Part shown: positions 8,786 through 17,314 of the stretch, piece after piece
Numbering within the stretch: the first letter of the stretch is position 1
Layout: every line of letters begins with the position of its first letter
DNA from: Candidatus Omnitrophota bacterium
GTDB taxonomy: Bacteria; Omnitrophota; Gorgyraeia; B26-G9
Reading direction: 5' to 3'
Length of the DNA stretch: 34,642 nucleotides
Assembly (NCBI GenBank): GCA_023819605.1
Contig: JAMWCB010000005.1
Coordinates: 1-34,642, forward strand
Made by a program: the position numbers and the translations under genes
The notes under the pieces: model-generated
What the model was told of the DNA's origin: nothing
Databases searched by the model: none
What the model saw: only the letters and a program-made list of their open reading frames with translations

Positions 8786-10449
8786 TGATCCGGGTGGCGC
8801 TTCTTCTTGCCGGCCTGCGCCCGTTTGTCAATGGGATGGTTTCGCCCGCGGCGGAGTGGCTCTATGCCGGCGCGCTGTGCGGCGCGATGGGAATGTGCCT
8901 CTGCCGCAGCCGCGCGCCGTTCATCGTGCGTTCGTCCGAATACGCCGTCTGGGCGCTATCCGCAGTATTATTTTTTGCCGCATTTGGTTCGGTTAATCCG
9001 TTTGCCGCGGGAATGCAGGCCGGTATGTGGCTGGTGCATGCGTGCGTATTTTCTTTTTGTATCCGTTTAGAAGGAGCGCAGCGGCAGTGGGCGCTGGTCT
9101 GTTTGTTGACGGCGGCCGGCTTATTGAGCGTGCGCGCGATCAGGGAATGGGCGTTGGTCATGCCGGCGCTGCAAAAAAACGCGAGCGCATTTTTAGAACA
9201 CCAGGGTTATTATTACGCGGTGGAAGTGCTCCGTCAGCGGCGCGCCACGGCCGGTTTTTCTTCGCCGACTTTGTTGGCCGCGTATCAGTTGTTGTTGCTG
9301 CCGGTTTTTTGCGCCGGATTATGGACTTTCCGGCGGCAGCCGCGGCAAATGCTGTTGTGGGCGGGATTGGCGCTGTGCGCGGGCGCGGCGCTGCTCTGCA
9401 CGCAAACAGTGAGCGCGCTGCTCTGCGCGGCGGCCGGTATTGCCTGGTTTTTTTTCCGGTACGGCCGGCGGCGATGGGGTACGGCGGCGCGGTGGATGCT
9501 CGGCGGGATGATGATTTGTTGTATCAGCGCGCTGTTGTTCGTCGCGGCGGCGCGGCAGCGGACATTTTTTGACCCGGCGAATGCCCAGAATTCGGTGTCG
9601 AACCGTCTGAGTTATTGGAAGAGCAGCATCGCGTTGTGGCGGGAACGCCCGTGGAGGGGATGGGGGGCGGGAACTTTCGGCATCGTCTATCCGCGCTACC
9701 GGAACGAGGGAGCCACGGAGACGGTGCACGCGCACAATACGTTGTTGCAAATCGGGGTCGAAAACGGTTGGATCGGAGTCGGTTTTTTTGCGGCTGCGCT
9801 GTTTTTCGCGCTGCGCGGGCGCGGCGCCGGCGGTGATTATCTGCGGGCCGGCCTGCGTGCCGGCAGCGTATTGTTTGCGCTCCAGTCCCTGGTTGATTTT
9901 AATTTTTTTGTGCCGCAAGTTTCCGGCGTGTGGTGGATGACGACTGCGCTGGCGGCTGCGGAACCGCCGGCGGCTGCCGGCCAGGCGAGAAGTTCGCGCC
10001 GGCGTTGGTTCGCGGCAGCTTTAATTGCGGCGATCGCCGCGCTTTCCTTGTATTTCGCGTTTATTCACGCACAGCTGCAGCGCGGCCGGTCATTTTACCG
10101 GCAGGGCAATTACGCGGCGGCACGGAAATGTTTTGAGTCCGCGCGCGCGGCGGCGCCGGAGTTTGATTATCCCTATTACGCGTTGGCGTTGGTCGAACGC
10201 GCGCAATCCGCGGATTTTTCATCGGCGGTGCTCTGGTCGCTGCGTCAGGCGAGCGCACGCAATCCGTACTACGCATTTTACTATTACCGCGCCGCGCAGT
10301 ATTGCGCGGAACATCGTCAATGGATCCCTGCCTTTGGTTATATCGAACAGGCGCGAAAATTATATCCGCGGAATCAGGCGTTTGCGGCCCTGGCCGAACA
10401 AATTCATTTGTCCGCTGCTGATCAAGATTTTTTCAGTATTCTCCGCTGA
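8782..10449 (+). CDS. O-antigen ligase / Wzy polymerase family membrane protein with C-terminal TPR-like region
   Basis: Multiple TM segments. Wzy_C-like pattern NRLSYWKSSIALWRERPWRGWGAGTFGIVYPRY...HAHNTLLQIGVENGWIGVGFF. TPR-like tail GRSFYRQGNYAAARKCFESARAAAPEFDYPYYALALVERA. Start overlaps the previous stop. Confidence 0.8.
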   Translation: MMIRVALLLAGLRPFVNGMVSPAAEWLYAGALCGAMGMCLCRSRAPFIVRSSEYAVWALSAVLFFAAFGSVNPFAAGMQAGMWLVHACVFSFCIRLEGAQRQWALVCLLTAAGLLSVRAIREWALVMPALQKNASAFLEHQGYYYAVEVLRQRRATAGFSSPTLLAAYQLLLLPVFCAGLWTFRRQPRQMLLWAGLALCAGAALLCTQTVSALLCAAAGIAWFFFRYGRRRWGTAARWMLGGMMICCISALLFVAAARQRTFFDPANAQNSVSNRLSYWKSSIALWRERPWRGWGAGTFGIVYPRYRNEGATETVHAHNTLLQIGVENGWIGVGFFAAALFFALRGRGAGGDYLRAGLRAGSVLFALQSLVDFNFFVPQVSGVWWMTTALAAAEPPAAAGQARSSRRRWFAAALIAAIAALSLYFAFIHAQLQRGRSFYRQGNYAAARKCFESARAAAPEFDYPYYALALVERAQSADFSSAVLWSLRQASARNPYYAFYYYRAAQYCAEHRQWIPAFGYIEQARKLYPRNQAFAALAEQIHLSAADQDFFSILR

Positions 10450-10594
10450 TCTTTTTTGAGCGCGTACCTTTCGGGGAAACCGTCCGTTTTTTTCCGGGAG
10501 TCTCGTTATCTCATACCAGCCATTGTGTAATTTTACTATTTTTTATTCTATATATAGTGTTATTAAATTTTTTTAAAAAAAGATAGAGTTAGTG

Positions 10595-10623
10595 TTGACA
10601 TTATCGAACCAATGCGTTATATT
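10595..10623 (+). promoter_or_regulatory. sigma70-type promoter for the dcw cluster
   Basis: TTGACA (10595-10600), 17-nt spacer, TATATT (10618-10623), with an AT-rich stretch (~10,530-10,590) upstream. Confidence 0.8.
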
Positions 10624-10633
10624 TGAAATGTAA

Positions 10634-10660
10634 GTGGGGATTTGTGGAGGGAAGTGGGGA
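10634..10660 (+). promoter_or_regulatory. MraZ-binding box: three 10-bp-phased direct repeats
   Basis: GTGGGGATTT / GTGGAGGGAA / GTGGGGA; TGGGG at 10635, TGGAG at 10645, TGGGG at 10655, exactly 10 bp apart and immediately 5' of the mraZ ATG. Matches the known TGGGN-N5 MraZ operator. Confidence 0.8.
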
Positions 10661-11101
10661 ATGTTTTACGGTGAGTACGCGCACGCGCTGGACGCAAAGA
10701 GCCGTTTGATCATTCCGGCGAAATTCCGTGAATTCGTAAAAAACGCTCAGGGGCAAGAGAAATTTTTTTTGACGCGCGGATTAGACGGCTGTTTATTCCT
10801 CTTTTCGGAAGAAGAGTGGCGGAAGCAGGAATCGAAATTTCGCGACCTCTCGTTTACCAGTCCGGAAGCGCGTAAATTCAATCGTTTGTTTTTTTCCGGC
10901 GCTTCCGAGGTCGAATGCGACGCGCAGGGACGAATTTTGATTCCCCAATATTTGAAGCAATTCGCGCAGATCGAGCGGGATGTGATGTTGGTGGGCGTTT
11001 CCAGCCGTGTGGAAATTTGGAGCAAGGGAAAATGGCGGGAATTTTATGAAAATACTCGAGGAAGTTTCGAAGATACTGCCGCACGAATCATGGTGCCGTG
11101 A
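10661..11101 (+). CDS. mraZ: Transcriptional regulator MraZ
   Basis: MFYGEYAHALDAKSRLIIPAKFREF...GCLFLFSEEEWR...DAQGRILIPQYLKQFAQIERDVMLVGVSSRVEIWS; first gene of the dcw cluster. Confidence 0.96.
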   Translation: MFYGEYAHALDAKSRLIIPAKFREFVKNAQGQEKFFLTRGLDGCLFLFSEEEWRKQESKFRDLSFTSPEARKFNRLFFSGASEVECDAQGRILIPQYLKQFAQIERDVMLVGVSSRVEIWSKGKWREFYENTRGSFEDTAARIMVP

Positions 11102-11114
11102 TGAAGAGGCTGTA

Positions 11115-12002
11115 ATGGAGCGCCATACGCCGGTAATGCTCGCGGAAGTTTTGACGGTATTGCGTTTGTCTCCGGGGAAGTTTATTGTCGATTGTACGGT
11201 CGGCGAAGGCGGGCATACGGCGGGGATTTTGAGCCGGATCGTTCCCGGCGGATATTTGCTGGGGTTGGATCAGGATGACGACGCGTTGGAGGCGGCTCAG
11301 CAAAAATTAGCGTGTTATGACGGATCGTTTCGTCTGGTGAATATGAATTTTAAAAATATCCGCGCGGCGCTGCAGGCCGACGGCAAAGACTGCGCGGATG
11401 GTTTTGTTTTTGATTTAGGCGTTTCGATGATGCAATTGTCCAGTCCGGAACGGGGATTCAGTTTCCGGTTGGAAGGCCCGTTGAACATGCGCATGGACAA
11501 GCGCGGGCAGATAACCGCGTTTGATTTGGTCAACAATCTTTCCGAGGATGAAATCGCGACGGTGCTCTACCGGTTTGGTCAGGAATACAATAGCCGGCGC
11601 ATTGCCGCGCGGATCGTCGGTTCGCGGCAACGCAGTCCGATCGGCACGACTTCGCAATTGGCGGAGATCGTCTACGGGGCAGTGCCGGAGCACGAACGCC
11701 ATAAAAAAATTCATCCGGCGACAAAAACATTTATGGCGTTGCGGATTGCCGTAAATCGCGAGTTGGAAGCGGTGCAGATCGGCGTACGGGAAGCGGTGGA
11801 TGCGCTTAAACCGGGCGGCAGGATTTGCGTGATATCGTTCCATTCTCTGGAAGATCGCATTGTCAAACAAGAATTCCGGGCATTGGCGAAGAAAGGCGTT
11901 GTGGAGCTTGTTACTAAAAAGCCGTTAGTGCCGAATGAACAGGAAATGCGGGAAAATCCGCGCAGCCGCAGCGCCAAGATGCGCGTAGCGCAGAAAAAAT
12001 AG
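11115..12002 (+). CDS. rsmH: 16S rRNA (cytosine(1402)-N(4))-methyltransferase RsmH (MraW)
   Basis: MERHTPVMLAEVL...DCTVGEGGHTAGIL...FDLGVSMMQLSSPERGFSF...GPLNMRMD...ISFHSLEDRIVKQEF. ORF track start (11007) is too early. Confidence 0.96.
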   Translation: MERHTPVMLAEVLTVLRLSPGKFIVDCTVGEGGHTAGILSRIVPGGYLLGLDQDDDALEAAQQKLACYDGSFRLVNMNFKNIRAALQADGKDCADGFVFDLGVSMMQLSSPERGFSFRLEGPLNMRMDKRGQITAFDLVNNLSEDEIATVLYRFGQEYNSRRIAARIVGSRQRSPIGTTSQLAEIVYGAVPEHERHKKIHPATKTFMALRIAVNRELEAVQIGVREAVDALKPGGRICVISFHSLEDRIVKQEFRALAKKGVVELVTKKPLVPNEQEMRENPRSRSAKMRVAQKK

Positions 12003-12018
12003 CTACGGTGAGGAGCGT

Positions 12019-12381
12019 ATGAAGCTTAGATCAGTCGTTTTCGGGGCGTCCGCCGTCGTCGCCGTCTCGTTGCTGCAGGTCAACCAGCAGGTGGAATTGG
12101 TGAAGGCCAGTTATGTGCTGCGCGAGAAAGAAAAACAGATCGCGACATTGGTTGACCGTAATCGCCGCCTGTTCTATAATAGTATCTGCCTAAAATCGCC
12201 GGTAGCGCTTTCGGACGCATTGAAACGCCGCAATGTCGAGTTGACACAGCCGGATACGCGGCTGATTGCGCAGGTTTTGATTGCGGGAGAATCCGGCAAG
12301 GCTCCGGCGCCGGCAGTGGAAAAAAACAGTATGCTGGATTTGCTGGTTCCCAGCGCGCAGGCGGCGTTGCAGAATAAATGA
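12019..12381 (+). CDS. ftsL: FtsL-like small bitopic cell-division protein
   Basis: Position between rsmH and ftsI; short protein with an N-terminal hydrophobic segment (VVFGASAVVAVSLLQV) followed by a charged helical segment (YVLREKEKQIATLVDRNRRL). Little sequence signature. Confidence 0.6.
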   Translation: MKLRSVVFGASAVVAVSLLQVNQQVELVKASYVLREKEKQIATLVDRNRRLFYNSICLKSPVALSDALKRRNVELTQPDTRLIAQVLIAGESGKAPAPAVEKNSMLDLLVPSAQAALQNK

Positions 12382-12567
12382 GCGGTAAACGGGCAGCGTC
12401 GGTGCGAATGTCTGATTGACCACAGTCGGCGCAATTCCGCGGCGCGTTTCTCCGGCTGCATTTCGGATATGCCTGCTCTGCCGCAATCAGGCGGCACGGC
12501 GGCGGGGTGGTTCATGTGCCGGATCGGCCGCGATTGCCGTTTGTTAACGATACCGTGTATTTTTTGC

Positions 12568-12589
12568 TCTTTCCACGGATGGAAAGGGA
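12568..12589. other. Intergenic hairpin in the ftsL-ftsI gap
   Basis: CTCTTTCCA-CGGA-TGGAAAGGG: 9-bp stem including one G-T pair, 4-nt loop, 36 nt upstream of the ftsI GTG; no T-tract downstream. Confidence 0.45.
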
Positions 12590-12624
12590 TGTGGTACGGT
12601 TGTAGATAAAGGCGTGAATGAATT

Positions 12625-14364
12625 GTGTATAAAAAGGCGTTGAAAATTCGCCTGATCCTCGTTGTTGCCTGCTACCTTGTTTTTTTCGGATTCATTTTGT
12701 ACCGTTTGTTGACGGTGCAGGTTCTGAAAAATGAAAATTTTGTTCGTCTTGCCGATGCGCAGCACTATTTAACTTTGACGCTGGCGCCGCAGCGCGGCCA
12801 GATTTTTGACCGCAATGAAAAAGTTCTGGCGATGAGCCTGAATGTTTTTTCCGTCTATGCCGTGCCCTACGAGATAACTGAGAAAACCGCGTTCGCTGCC
12901 GCCCTGGCGCCGTTATTGCGGATGCCGGCGGAATTGATACAGAAAAGAATTTCCACCGGCAAAAAATTCGTTTGGCTGAAGCGGCGTATCGCGGAAGAAG
13001 ACGCCGCGCATTTGCAGAAACTTCGACTGCCGGGGATCGGGTTCCGCCGGGAAAGCAAGCGGTATTACCCGGATGGGAAGCTGGCGGCGCATGTCATCGG
13101 GTACGCCGGCATCGATGATCAGGGGTTGGATGGTGCCGAATTGGCCTTTGATCGTTACTTGAAAGGGCGTCCGGGAAAACGTTCGCTGTTGCGCGACGCC
13201 AAGCAGCGGATTCTGCCGGCATTTGAACAGGAGTATGTTCCGGCGGTCGACGGGCTGCATGTCGTGCTGACCCTCGACGAGGTGATTCAGCATATCGTCG
13301 AAGAGGAACTTGAAAATTATTTTCAGAAAAACCGCGCGCTGGCGGCATGGGTCGTGGTGATGAATCCGCACAACGGCGAAATTTACGCCCTGGCCAATTG
13401 GCCGGCGCATGATTTAAATGATATCGGAGCTGCGGCTGCCGCCGACCGGCGCAATAAGGCGGTTTGCGATTTATTCGAACCGGGTTCGACCTTTAAAATC
13501 GTCACCGCCTGCGCGGCGTTGGAAGAGCGGAAATTCGGCTTGGACGATGTCATTTTTTGCGAAAACGGGGAATATCGCATCGCCCGGCATACGCTGCATG
13601 ATCATAAGCCCTACGGAAATTTAACGTTTGTCGGGGTGATCGAGCATTCCAGCAATATCGGGATGGTTAAGATCGCCCAGAAGCTCGGCAACCAGGTTGT
13701 GTATGATTATGCAAAAAAGTTTGGGTTCGGCGAGTTGACCGGCATTGACTTGCCGGGAGAATCCCGGGGTATATTCAGCCATCCGTCAAAATGGTCGAAA
13801 TTGTCGATCGGCGCGATTCCGATCGGCCATGAAGTGGCGGTGACATCGCTGCAGATGGTGCGGGCAATGGCCGTGATTGCCAATGGTGGTTATTTGGTGC
13901 GGCCGCATGTGGTCATGAAAATAATCAACGGCCAACGGCAGGATATTGAAACGGCCGATTTCCAGCGGCAGCGCACGCCGGCGTTGTCCGCGCAGACGGC
14001 GCAGACAATGCGGAATATTTTGCAGGGTGTCGTCGACCGGGGCACCGGTAAAAAGGCGGCGATTCCGGGATACACGGTCGCGGGCAAAACCGGCACGGCG
14101 CAAAAATTGCTGCCCGGCGGCGGGTATTCACACAGTAATTTTATCGCGTCGTTTATCGGGTTCGCGCCGGCGGATATGCCGCGGCTCGTTGCCGCCGTCG
14201 TGGTCGATGATCCGAAGCCGCTCTATTACGGCGGATTAGTCGCGGCGCCGCTTTTTAAAAATATCGCCGAGCGCACGTTGAAATATTTAAATGTGCCGCA
14301 GCAGATGTTGCCGGCAAAAGATGCGGCGACCGAATCGGAGCTGTTGGAACGTATCGTTGAATAG
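12625..14364 (+). CDS. ftsI: Peptidoglycan transpeptidase FtsI / class B penicillin-binding protein
   Basis: GTG start; single N-terminal TM; transpeptidase motifs SxxK (FEPGSTFKIVT), SxN (EHSSNIGMVK), KTG (VAGKTGTAQK). Confidence 0.95.
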   Translation: MYKKALKIRLILVVACYLVFFGFILYRLLTVQVLKNENFVRLADAQHYLTLTLAPQRGQIFDRNEKVLAMSLNVFSVYAVPYEITEKTAFAAALAPLLRMPAELIQKRISTGKKFVWLKRRIAEEDAAHLQKLRLPGIGFRRESKRYYPDGKLAAHVIGYAGIDDQGLDGAELAFDRYLKGRPGKRSLLRDAKQRILPAFEQEYVPAVDGLHVVLTLDEVIQHIVEEELENYFQKNRALAAWVVVMNPHNGEIYALANWPAHDLNDIGAAAAADRRNKAVCDLFEPGSTFKIVTACAALEERKFGLDDVIFCENGEYRIARHTLHDHKPYGNLTFVGVIEHSSNIGMVKIAQKLGNQVVYDYAKKFGFGELTGIDLPGESRGIFSHPSKWSKLSIGAIPIGHEVAVTSLQMVRAMAVIANGGYLVRPHVVMKIINGQRQDIETADFQRQRTPALSAQTAQTMRNILQGVVDRGTGKKAAIPGYTVAGKTGTAQKLLPGGGYSHSNFIASFIGFAPADMPRLVAAVVVDDPKPLYYGGLVAAPLFKNIAERTLKYLNVPQQMLPAKDAATESELLERIVE

Positions 14365-14396
14365 GCGGACGCCGGCCGGCGTCGCGGATAAGGTGG

Positions 14397-15896
14397 ATGA
14401 TGCGGCTTGATGAATTGATGAAATTGACCGGCGGCAGCCTAAGGGTATGCGCCGATGCCGGTCGCCGGATTACGGCGATCAGCACTGATTCCCGGCGGGT
14501 CGAAGCGGGGGGATGTTTTGTGGCGTTAGACGGAACGCGGCAGGACGGCGCCGGTTTTATCGCGGAGGCGGTGCGCTCCGGCGCGGCGGTGGTTGTGCAT
14601 AAAAAAAATGCGGTGTTGCCGCCGGTTCCCGAAGCGGTCGTGATGGTCGGGGTCGCTGAGCCGCGTGCCGTGCTCGGGGCTCTGGCGGCGGCGTTTTATG
14701 GCAATGCGGCGGAACGATTGAAGGTTATCGGCGTTACCGGTACCAACGGCAAGACGACGATAACCTATGCCCTGGAGCATTTATTCCGGGCAGCCGGCCG
14801 GCGCAGCGGCGTTATCGGCACGATTCAGTACCAGATTGAAGACTATCAAGAGCCGGCAGTTAATACGACGCCGGATATTCTAACGCTGCAGCGGTTGTTT
14901 GCGGCGATGGTTGCCCGGGATTGCCGCTACGCGGTGATGGAAGTTTCTTCGCATGCGCTGGATCAGGGTCGCGTCAATGGCGTGCGTTTTGACTATGCGT
15001 TGTTTACCAATCTTACGCATGATCATTTGGATTATCACCATGACCGGGAAGCGTATTTTACCGCGAAAGCAAAGTTATTCCGCGGGCTTTCCCGCGGGCA
15101 AACCGCGATTATCAATAGTGATGACGAGTATGGGCGGCGATTGCCGCCGCTGACGCCGGCGCGGGTGGTGCGGTATGCGCTTGCGGATACGGCGGCGGAT
15201 TTTTTCGCGGAAAAGATTTGCTGCCGGCGTGAGGGGACGGATTTTTATGTGCGGTCCCCGGCGGGCGCGGTAGAAATGCACACGCGACTGATTGGCCGGC
15301 ATAATGTGTATAATCTGCTGGCGGCGATGGCGTGCGGGGTCAGCGAGGGCCTGTCGCCGGCGGAAGCTGCGCACGCCATCCGCTGTTTCGCGCCGGTGCG
15401 GGGGCGCTTGGAATGCGTTGATGCCGGACAGCCGTTTGCTGTATTTGTCGATTACGCGCACACCGAGGATGCGCTGCGGAATGTTTTGAGCGCGTTACGG
15501 CAGTTGCAGCCGCAGCGCCTGATCGTTGTCTTTGGCTGCGGCGGAGACCGCGACTGCCTCAAGCGGCCGCGTATGGGCGAGGCGGCGGCGCTGCTTGCCG
15601 ATGAGGTGTTTGTTACCAGTGACAATCCGCGCGGAGAAGATCCGGAAAAAATTATCGCCGAGATCATCGGAGGCTTTCCCGCAGGATTTACGCGCTATCG
15701 GGTGATCGCGGAGCGGCGCGCGGCGATTGAGAGCGCATTAGGCAGCGCGCAGGCGCGGGATATCGTGTTGTTGGCGGGCAAGGGGCATGAAACAACCCAG
15801 ATTTTTGCCGGGCATACGGTGGCCTTTGATGATTGCCGAGTTGCGCGTGAGATTTTGGCGCACTTAGGCTGGCCCGCCGGAGCGTCCGCCGGATGA
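14397..15896 (+). CDS. murE: UDP-N-acetylmuramoyl-tripeptide synthetase MurE (probably meso-DAP adding)
   Basis: VTGTNGKTTITYALEHL P-loop; EVSSHALDQGRV; FTNLTHDHLDYHHD; DNPR motif (VTSDNPRGEDPEKI) associated with meso-diaminopimelate specificity. Confidence 0.95.
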   Translation: MMRLDELMKLTGGSLRVCADAGRRITAISTDSRRVEAGGCFVALDGTRQDGAGFIAEAVRSGAAVVVHKKNAVLPPVPEAVVMVGVAEPRAVLGALAAAFYGNAAERLKVIGVTGTNGKTTITYALEHLFRAAGRRSGVIGTIQYQIEDYQEPAVNTTPDILTLQRLFAAMVARDCRYAVMEVSSHALDQGRVNGVRFDYALFTNLTHDHLDYHHDREAYFTAKAKLFRGLSRGQTAIINSDDEYGRRLPPLTPARVVRYALADTAADFFAEKICCRREGTDFYVRSPAGAVEMHTRLIGRHNVYNLLAAMACGVSEGLSPAEAAHAIRCFAPVRGRLECVDAGQPFAVFVDYAHTEDALRNVLSALRQLQPQRLIVVFGCGGDRDCLKRPRMGEAAALLADEVFVTSDNPRGEDPEKIIAEIIGGFPAGFTRYRVIAERRAAIESALGSAQARDIVLLAGKGHETTQIFAGHTVAFDDCRVAREILAHLGWPAGASAG

Positions 15897-17296
15897 GAGA
15901 GAATGTGCAGATGTTTACCGTAGCAGAGGTGGTGAGTTTTGTCGCCGGGCGGCTGGCGCAGGGAAATCCCCAGGCGCCGCTTGCCGGAGTTTCAACGGAT
16001 ACCCGGACGTTGGCGCCCGGCGAATTATTCGTCGCGTTGCCAGGAGAGCAGTTTGACGGGCATGGGTTTATTTCTCAGGCGGCGCGCGGGCACGCCGGCG
16101 CGGTATTGGTCAGTGCGGCATGGGCCGGCGCCCATCCGGCGACGTTGGCGGAGTTGCCGCTGCCGGTGATTGTGGCCGCGGATACGATTGCCGCTCTGGG
16201 TAATTTAGCCGCTGGGCATCGCCGCCGTTTTTCGCTGCCGGTGATCGCGATTACCGGTTCGTGCGGCAAGACGACGACTAAGGAAATGGCGGCGGCGGTT
16301 TTAAGCGGGCGGTTGTGTGTGCTCAAGAGCGAAAAATCGTTCAATAATCATATCGGCGTGCCGCTGACCTTATTGCGGTTGCGTCCGGAACACCAGGCCG
16401 CGGTCTTGGAATTAGGGATGAACCATGCCGGAGAAATACGGCATTTGGCGCGGATGGCTGCCCCGACCATGGCGGTGATTACCATGGTCGGCCAGGCGCA
16501 TCGCGAGGCCTTTCAGGATGAACGCGGGATTCTTGCCGCGAAGTGCGAATTGCTCGAGGAACTCAGCCCGGCGCAGCCGGCAATGATCAACGGCGATTGT
16601 CCGGAGTTGCGCCGACAGGTTTGCCGTTATCCGTTGTCCTTGACTTTTTTCGGTATTGAGAGCGATTGCCAAGTCCGCGCCAGGGATATTTCCATAGGCT
16701 GGCGGCAGACCTCCTTTGCCGTCGCGGGCGGCGGGAATTTTACCGTGCCGCTGCCGGGCCGGCATAATGTGTATAACGCGCTGGCCGCGATCGCCGTCGC
16801 CCGCACGTTGGGCGTTCCGGATGCGGTGATTCGGGAACGTCTAACCGCAGCGCCGCCTTCGCCCGGGAGGATGGAGCGCCGTCAGCTGAACCGGCGCGAA
16901 TTTCTCGCCGATTGTTATAATGCCAATCCGGATTCAATGGCCGCAGCGCTTCGGACGTTGTCGGATATCCGCGGCCGGCGGCGGGCGTTTGCCGTATTGG
17001 GAGATATGCTGGAGTTAGGCGCGGCCGGTGAGCAGGCGCACCGGCAGGTGGGAGCGTTAGCCGCGAGTTTGTCGTTAGAGGGGTTATTTACGGTCGGTGA
17101 GCGGGCGCGGGATATCGGGGCGGGGGCTTCCGCCGCCGGCATGCCGTCGGAACGCGTGCGCCATTGTCGATCGCTTGCCGATGCCGCGGCCGCCGTGCGG
17201 GAGTGTTCGCAGGCCGGCGATGTGATTTTGTTGAAAGCGTCGCGGCGGATGAAGTTGGAAACGATCATGGATCTGCTCCAGCCCTGGACGCAGTGA
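15893..17296 (+). CDS. murF: UDP-N-acetylmuramoyl-tripeptide--D-alanyl-D-alanine ligase MurF
   Basis: ITGSCGKTTTKEMAAAVL; KSEKSFNNHIGVPLTLL; ELGMNHAGEIRHLARMA; DCYNANPDSMAAAL; starts in an ATGA overlap with murE. Confidence 0.95.
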   Translation: MRENVQMFTVAEVVSFVAGRLAQGNPQAPLAGVSTDTRTLAPGELFVALPGEQFDGHGFISQAARGHAGAVLVSAAWAGAHPATLAELPLPVIVAADTIAALGNLAAGHRRRFSLPVIAITGSCGKTTTKEMAAAVLSGRLCVLKSEKSFNNHIGVPLTLLRLRPEHQAAVLELGMNHAGEIRHLARMAAPTMAVITMVGQAHREAFQDERGILAAKCELLEELSPAQPAMINGDCPELRRQVCRYPLSLTFFGIESDCQVRARDISIGWRQTSFAVAGGGNFTVPLPGRHNVYNALAAIAVARTLGVPDAVIRERLTAAPPSPGRMERRQLNRREFLADCYNANPDSMAAALRTLSDIRGRRRAFAVLGDMLELGAAGEQAHRQVGALAASLSLEGLFTVGERARDIGAGASAAGMPSERVRHCRSLADAAAAVRECSQAGDVILLKASRRMKLETIMDLLQPWTQ

Positions 17297-17314
17297 CCAG
17301 AGGAGTTGCGTGCG

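Noticed and set aside
10450-10594. Terminator between the Wzy/ligase gene and mraZ
   Set aside because: Only a weak GGAAA/TTTCC pairing is visible near 10,476-10,494, which is not convincing by eye.
12568-12589. Hairpin as an intrinsic terminator
   Set aside because: There is no T-tract 3' of the hairpin on the + strand, and the T-run 5' of it would read as A's on the - strand.
12382-12609. TGA readthrough extension of the ftsL-like protein
   Set aside because: The extension is Cys/Arg/Ser-rich with no recognisable domain; a 75-codon open stretch is easily expected by chance at this GC content.
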